A DNA stretch of 64,000 bases. Source: Ursus arctos. Its lineage: Eukaryota; Chordata; Mammalia; Carnivora; Ursidae. Shown piece after piece: positions 59,930-64,000 of the stretch (position 1 is its first letter; every line of letters begins with the position of its first letter). The notes beneath the pieces were generated by a model. It made no database searches and was not told the DNA's origin. It worked only from the letters and a program-made list of their open reading frames with translations. The stretch spans positions 21,494,001-21,558,000 of the forward strand of contig NW_026622997.1 in NCBI RefSeq assembly GCF_023065955.2, given 5' to 3'. The position numbers and the translations under genes are program-made.

Positions 59930-62900
59930 TTAGACCCTAAAGAAAGTATCCAATTCTACATTATGGGAAAGAAATGAATTTCTTCAAATAATTCAATAAC
60001 AATTATACTATGTTTTATTTATATATATTTTACATATACTTTTTAAGGAACTTATGAGAACAATCCTATGAGATAAATGGAGTAGACATTAGATCCATTT
60101 CATAGAGAAAGCAGGGGTTATATGTTCATGTCTTGCCAAGGGCCACACTACTGATGAGTGGCAGCCAGAAAAAGAATGTGAAACTTCTTCAGAATACTTT
60201 CAGCGCTTTCATCAGTTAGTAATTCGGATCCGGCCTTCGTTCCCGTGTCTGTGAGTACCAAGAGAATGAATTCCCCGCTCAAGCATCTGCATCGGTGGGG
60301 GTATATGTAAGAGAATTATTATTTCAAATAATCATTGAGAGTCTGTGTTTTGGTGTGTCTGACAGCCTGCCTGGGGCAGATGGCCACCCCTGAGGTCAAC
60401 CTCAGTCCCTCTCTGGTTTAGGTAGAGGAGAGAGCAAGGGGAGGAGGGCAAGTAAGACAAGAAATAACTAGGCGGTGTGTATCCTGCCAACACCGGAATG
60501 AGAATTACAGGTGGGTCCACGTACTTACTGCAGATGCCAACATGCTTGTTTCCTCTTCTCTATGATATAAAGTATATTCTCACAGCCTCCTTTGAGGTTG
60601 ACAGTCAACACTCAAAGCGATTGTTAAATCCAAATCCTTTCCTTTGAACATTACCAGCCTGTGCTATAACGTGTATTTGTGGCCGATTGTTACATAAATC
60701 CGTCGATTGGCAGTTTCAAAAACAAGAAATGGGGCTCTAAATAATGAACTTACTGAATTTCTGTTGTGTATAAAGAAGTCGTGCTTCGAATTCCATTTTC
60801 TGCCTCAATGTTTTTCAATTTTACTAATACAATTTTACCAGCTTTCCCTTTTTTTGTATGTTGAAACTAGAATTCAGGCTTTAGATGAGAAGGGAATGAA
60901 GTCTCATGTTTGCCTGGATGATCTGGTGTGATCGAAGAGGCCTATTTTCCTTCTGGAGGAATGGGTGGGTGGTTCTCATTTATGCTATTGAATGCATTCA
61001 AATAAAACGAACGTGAAGTTTTTCTCGAGTTGTGAGACTTCTGATTATTGATCAGTCTGGACTTAGTTTTTGAAGTCAAGCCCGTTTGTTTAACTAAAAG
61101 CAAACAAGTCCAGAAATCCATACACCACCCTGCATGATGTGTCCCGAATTCCAGCCTGGCCCCGGGACTTTGGCACCCCAAGGGCACGTGAACGGAATGT
61201 CGGGAGAGGGTTGGCAAATTTGATGTCACCCTGGGCACAGAACAAGCAGGCAGTGCCCTCTGTTCTCCCTGCCCCCTGCCAGTCCAGCAGACGGTGTGGG
61301 GTCAGGGGACAGACACCCAGCTCGCAGTAAGATGACTTTGTGCTTGATTGGTGGTGTGGTCCTGGGCCAACCATTTATCCACACTGTCATTTCATCCGTC
61401 CTGGCTCAGGCACAGAGGGTCAGATGAGATCACAAGTGTCCGAGGGACATTGTTTTTTAGGAGGTGTGAGGAGGAAAACCATTGCACTGTGTGTGCTATG
61501 GCTGTGAGTGTGGGTGGCAAGTTTTCAGCCAGACACTGCTCCCAGAGGGGAAGAGGAGGGCTAATACATTTCAAGCTTGTGAATGTGTATTGAGGGAGGA
61601 ATGACCTCCTCAGAAAATACATTGTCTTTCTAGATTTAAAAAATTCCTTCATGTTGCTTTTTCACAAAGAAATATTTCACAGGTAAATATTTATCTAATT
61701 GTATGTTCAATTAAAATGGAAGCTATGTGGAGAGAAAAATGCAGAATTCATATCAACACATTGATTTTGACGGGGAGGGGCGGTTTACTGTAAAAACTTA
61801 CAATTACACGATGCCATCTGGTATGCAAAGTACTTTCAAACACGTTTTCTTTTGCTCTTCCTACTACTCTAGCAAGTACATATTAAAACGGCCCTCTCCC
61901 AACTGACAGGTGGGAGGTGAGATTCTGGGGCTAGGTCACATGGCCCAGGTCATACGATGGGTTAGTGGCAAGGCTGGAAACATCTTTCATGAGCCTGCCC
62001 AGGACCTCTTAGCATTATTTTAATTTTTTTAAGCATCTTGAAACAACACATTTATTAACCTCAGTTTCTGTACATCAGAAATTTGGCCTGAGGTGGCCGA
62101 GCTCTCTGCTCAACATCTTGCTGGGCTGGAGATCAAGGTCTTGGCCAGCTGTTGTCATTTGGAGCTTGGAGTTCTTTTCCAAGCTCACTGATTGTTGGCA
62201 GGATTCAGTTCTTTCTCATGCCTTCCTTGTGGCCCTGTGTATCTTCAAGCCATGTTGAGGTGTCAAAAATCAGAAATAGCAGAACTAAAAGCAATGAATG
62301 GCCCACGTAATAATTAGTAAAAGTCTATTGAGCACACACCAAAAAGACAGTTTGTGAACCAGGAGCACTCACTGAATCAAAACATAGAACGAGGTTCAGT
62401 GTTCTATTGTTATAAAACAGCTTGCATAGTGACAACGCAGCGTCTGTTCTTCACAGAGATTGGTTATAATAGTAGCATTCCCTTAAATGATAATGAATTG
62501 GTCAGTGGTTGCCTCATACCAACCTTGGGAGGTTAGTTCAAGTTTTACATATAAATTTCAGAGGTATAAGCGAGAAATGACCCAGGTCAAGTTAGTCTTG
62601 CAAAATAAGCTAAATTAAGCTTTGTTTGTATGACTAAACTGGTTTTAAACTGCAATTCAGGGAATTTGCTTTTTCTTTCTTTTTTTTTTTTTTTTAAAGA
62701 TTTTATTTATTTATTTGACAGAGAGAGAGCACAAGCAGGGGGAGCGGCAGGCAGAGGGAGAAGCAGACTCCCTGCTGAGCAAGGAGCCCGATGTGGACTC
62801 TTGATCCCAGGACCCTGAGCCAAAGGCAGACGCTTAAGTGACTGAGCCACCCAGGCATCCCATGCGATTCAGGGAATATTCAAGACTGGTCACTGTTTTT

Positions 62901-64000
62901 ATTTTAACAATTCCCCCCTTTTGATGGTTCTCTCAGCAGGCTGAGAATCTTATCAACCAGTATGGTGTTATTCTGTGTTACCACTGTTGATGCAGTTAGG
63001 CTGAAGAATCACACATTTGATGCTTTTGTCCGGTTGCATCATCAGGCCAAGATGTAGTCAACATCTTCATCACTTCTGTGGTTATTGTTGATTTCATCCA
63101 GTCATCTGATCCTGACAGATACCATTTGGCGTGTGAGTGGCTGCCGACACGTGTAAAGCCCTAGAGAATACATAACACACTGGAGAAGTTGATATGATGA
63201 CTATAAAAAGAGTAATAGCTAGGATTGCAAAGTTCTCTAGAGCAGTGGTTCCCGGGAGCCAAGATTTAGCCAATTAAATAACTCGAATGGGTTATAATTC
63301 TTGCACCTTACGTACACAGTCACAGCACAACGTATTAGCAATCGCATATCCTCGTGATTACTTGGGACAGGATGAACATGAGATGCTTTGCTTCAAGGGG
63401 TGGTACTTGTAGGTGGCCTTCCACCCAAATTAGGCTTCTCTATGATGTGAGCAATCAGGTAATTTAATGGGAGACATTTCTACGGAAATAAAAGGTAAAC
63501 AAAGTTTGATTGTTCCAGCAAATTATAAAACTGGTTTCTGAGTTCAGAGAGCAGCCCACTGAGAAGATTTCTGGATGTGGGGTCGTGAGCATCTTCAGAT
63601 GGAGCGAGGGTGGGCAGTGGTGATCTGTCAGGTTTTCGGGTTTGCAATGTGAATGTGAATGTTTCTAAGTGGCCACATTGCAACTGGCGAGAAGATCATC
63701 CCCACCCATGAGCTGTTGCGGTGATTTCTCTCAAGTCTTTGTTGTAGCCCAGCTTTAGCTTCTGAGGTTTCCAGGAAAGGGCAGTTTTATTTCCATAGCA
63801 ATTCCAGTCAAAAGAGTGGCAAAAAATTGGAAACGTTAGCTTTTGGAGAGTTCTAGCCAAATAGCGGAGGGAACTAGGAAAATTCAGGGTTCAGCCCAGT
63901 TTATAGGTAGAACACAAAGCCTCAAAGACAATGAGCAACTTCGAATCTGATATCCATAAATATCAGATAATTTTCCTCTATATAATCATCTTCATCAAAG
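59930..64000. other. downstream intergenic DNA
   Basis: No gene, exon or splice structure was recognised after the distal poly(A) candidates. MIR/L2-like wording (loss of about 20-30% of consensus) appears near 60050-60190 and 61835-61995, and one SINEC lies at 62668-62861. The rest looks like unique AT-rich DNA. Confidence 0.6.
62668..62861 (-). mobile_element. SINEC with target duplication
   Basis: gcaattcagggaattt before and gcgattcagggaatat after. The middle of the head is shortened. Confidence 0.9.

Noticed and set aside
1..64000. CRISPR array, operons, riboswitches, phage or insertion sequences of bacterial type
   Set aside because: The DNA is mammalian; the regular direct repeats are microsatellites, SINEs and a 31-bp tandem repeat.
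1..64000. tRNA genes suggested by SINEC heads
   Set aside because: The SINEC heads derive from tRNA-Lys but are diverged and followed by CT-rich bodies and A-tails, so they are retroposons.

Overview
This is vertebrate nuclear DNA from a carnivore. Thirty-three copies or fragments of the tRNA-Lys-derived Can-SINE (SINEC) are scattered through it, with heads of the type GGGGCGCCTGGGTGGCTCAG, or its reverse complement. SINEC is confined to Carnivora. The subfamily style (for example 20200-20404 and 54328-54534) suggests a caniform such as a bear, panda, seal or mustelid, but I cannot fix the species from sequence alone.

The only functional gene I can support is the 3' part of RNF144B (IBRDC2/p53RFP), an RBR-type E3 ubiquitin ligase with a C-terminal membrane anchor, on the plus strand. 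Six coding exons lie at 22586-22690, 30790-30850, 46774-46978, 49456-49600, 53807-53896 and 55295-55435. All have GT-AG introns and their phases join cleanly. Together they encode 248 residues: the last part of RING1, the whole IBR and RING2 with the catalytic cysteine, and the transmembrane tail. The first ~55 residues (start codon and first RING1 ligands) were not found and probably lie upstream of base 1. A long 3' UTR follows the stop, with several AATAAA candidates. The one at 58951 or 59916 would give a 3.5-4.5 kb UTR.

Everything else is intron, UTR or downstream non-coding DNA filled with repeats. These include SINECs, 5'-truncated LINE-1 copies, older LINE-like and MIR fragments, two Tigger-type DNA-transposon MITEs, MaLR-type LTRs, one unassigned LTR, and expandable microsatellites. 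A processed RPL32 pseudogene with target-site duplications sits at 37958-38426.

The most unusual object is a 1.35 kb minus-strand element at 17708-19056. It has the layout of a retroviral RNA (R-U5-primer-binding-site-like leader at one end, R with AATAAA and a short A-tail at the other). It is flanked by a 16-bp target-site duplication. It looks like an endogenous-retrovirus transcript copied into the genome by LINE-1 machinery rather than integrated as a provirus.

Layout: 1-22585 upstream intron (repeat-dense, with the retro-copied ERV transcript); 22586-55435 six exons and five introns; 55436 to about 59-60 kb 3' UTR, free of SINEs; about 60-64 kb downstream intergenic DNA with one SINE at 62668-62861. 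No bacterial-type features, CRISPR arrays, tRNA or rRNA genes were seen.
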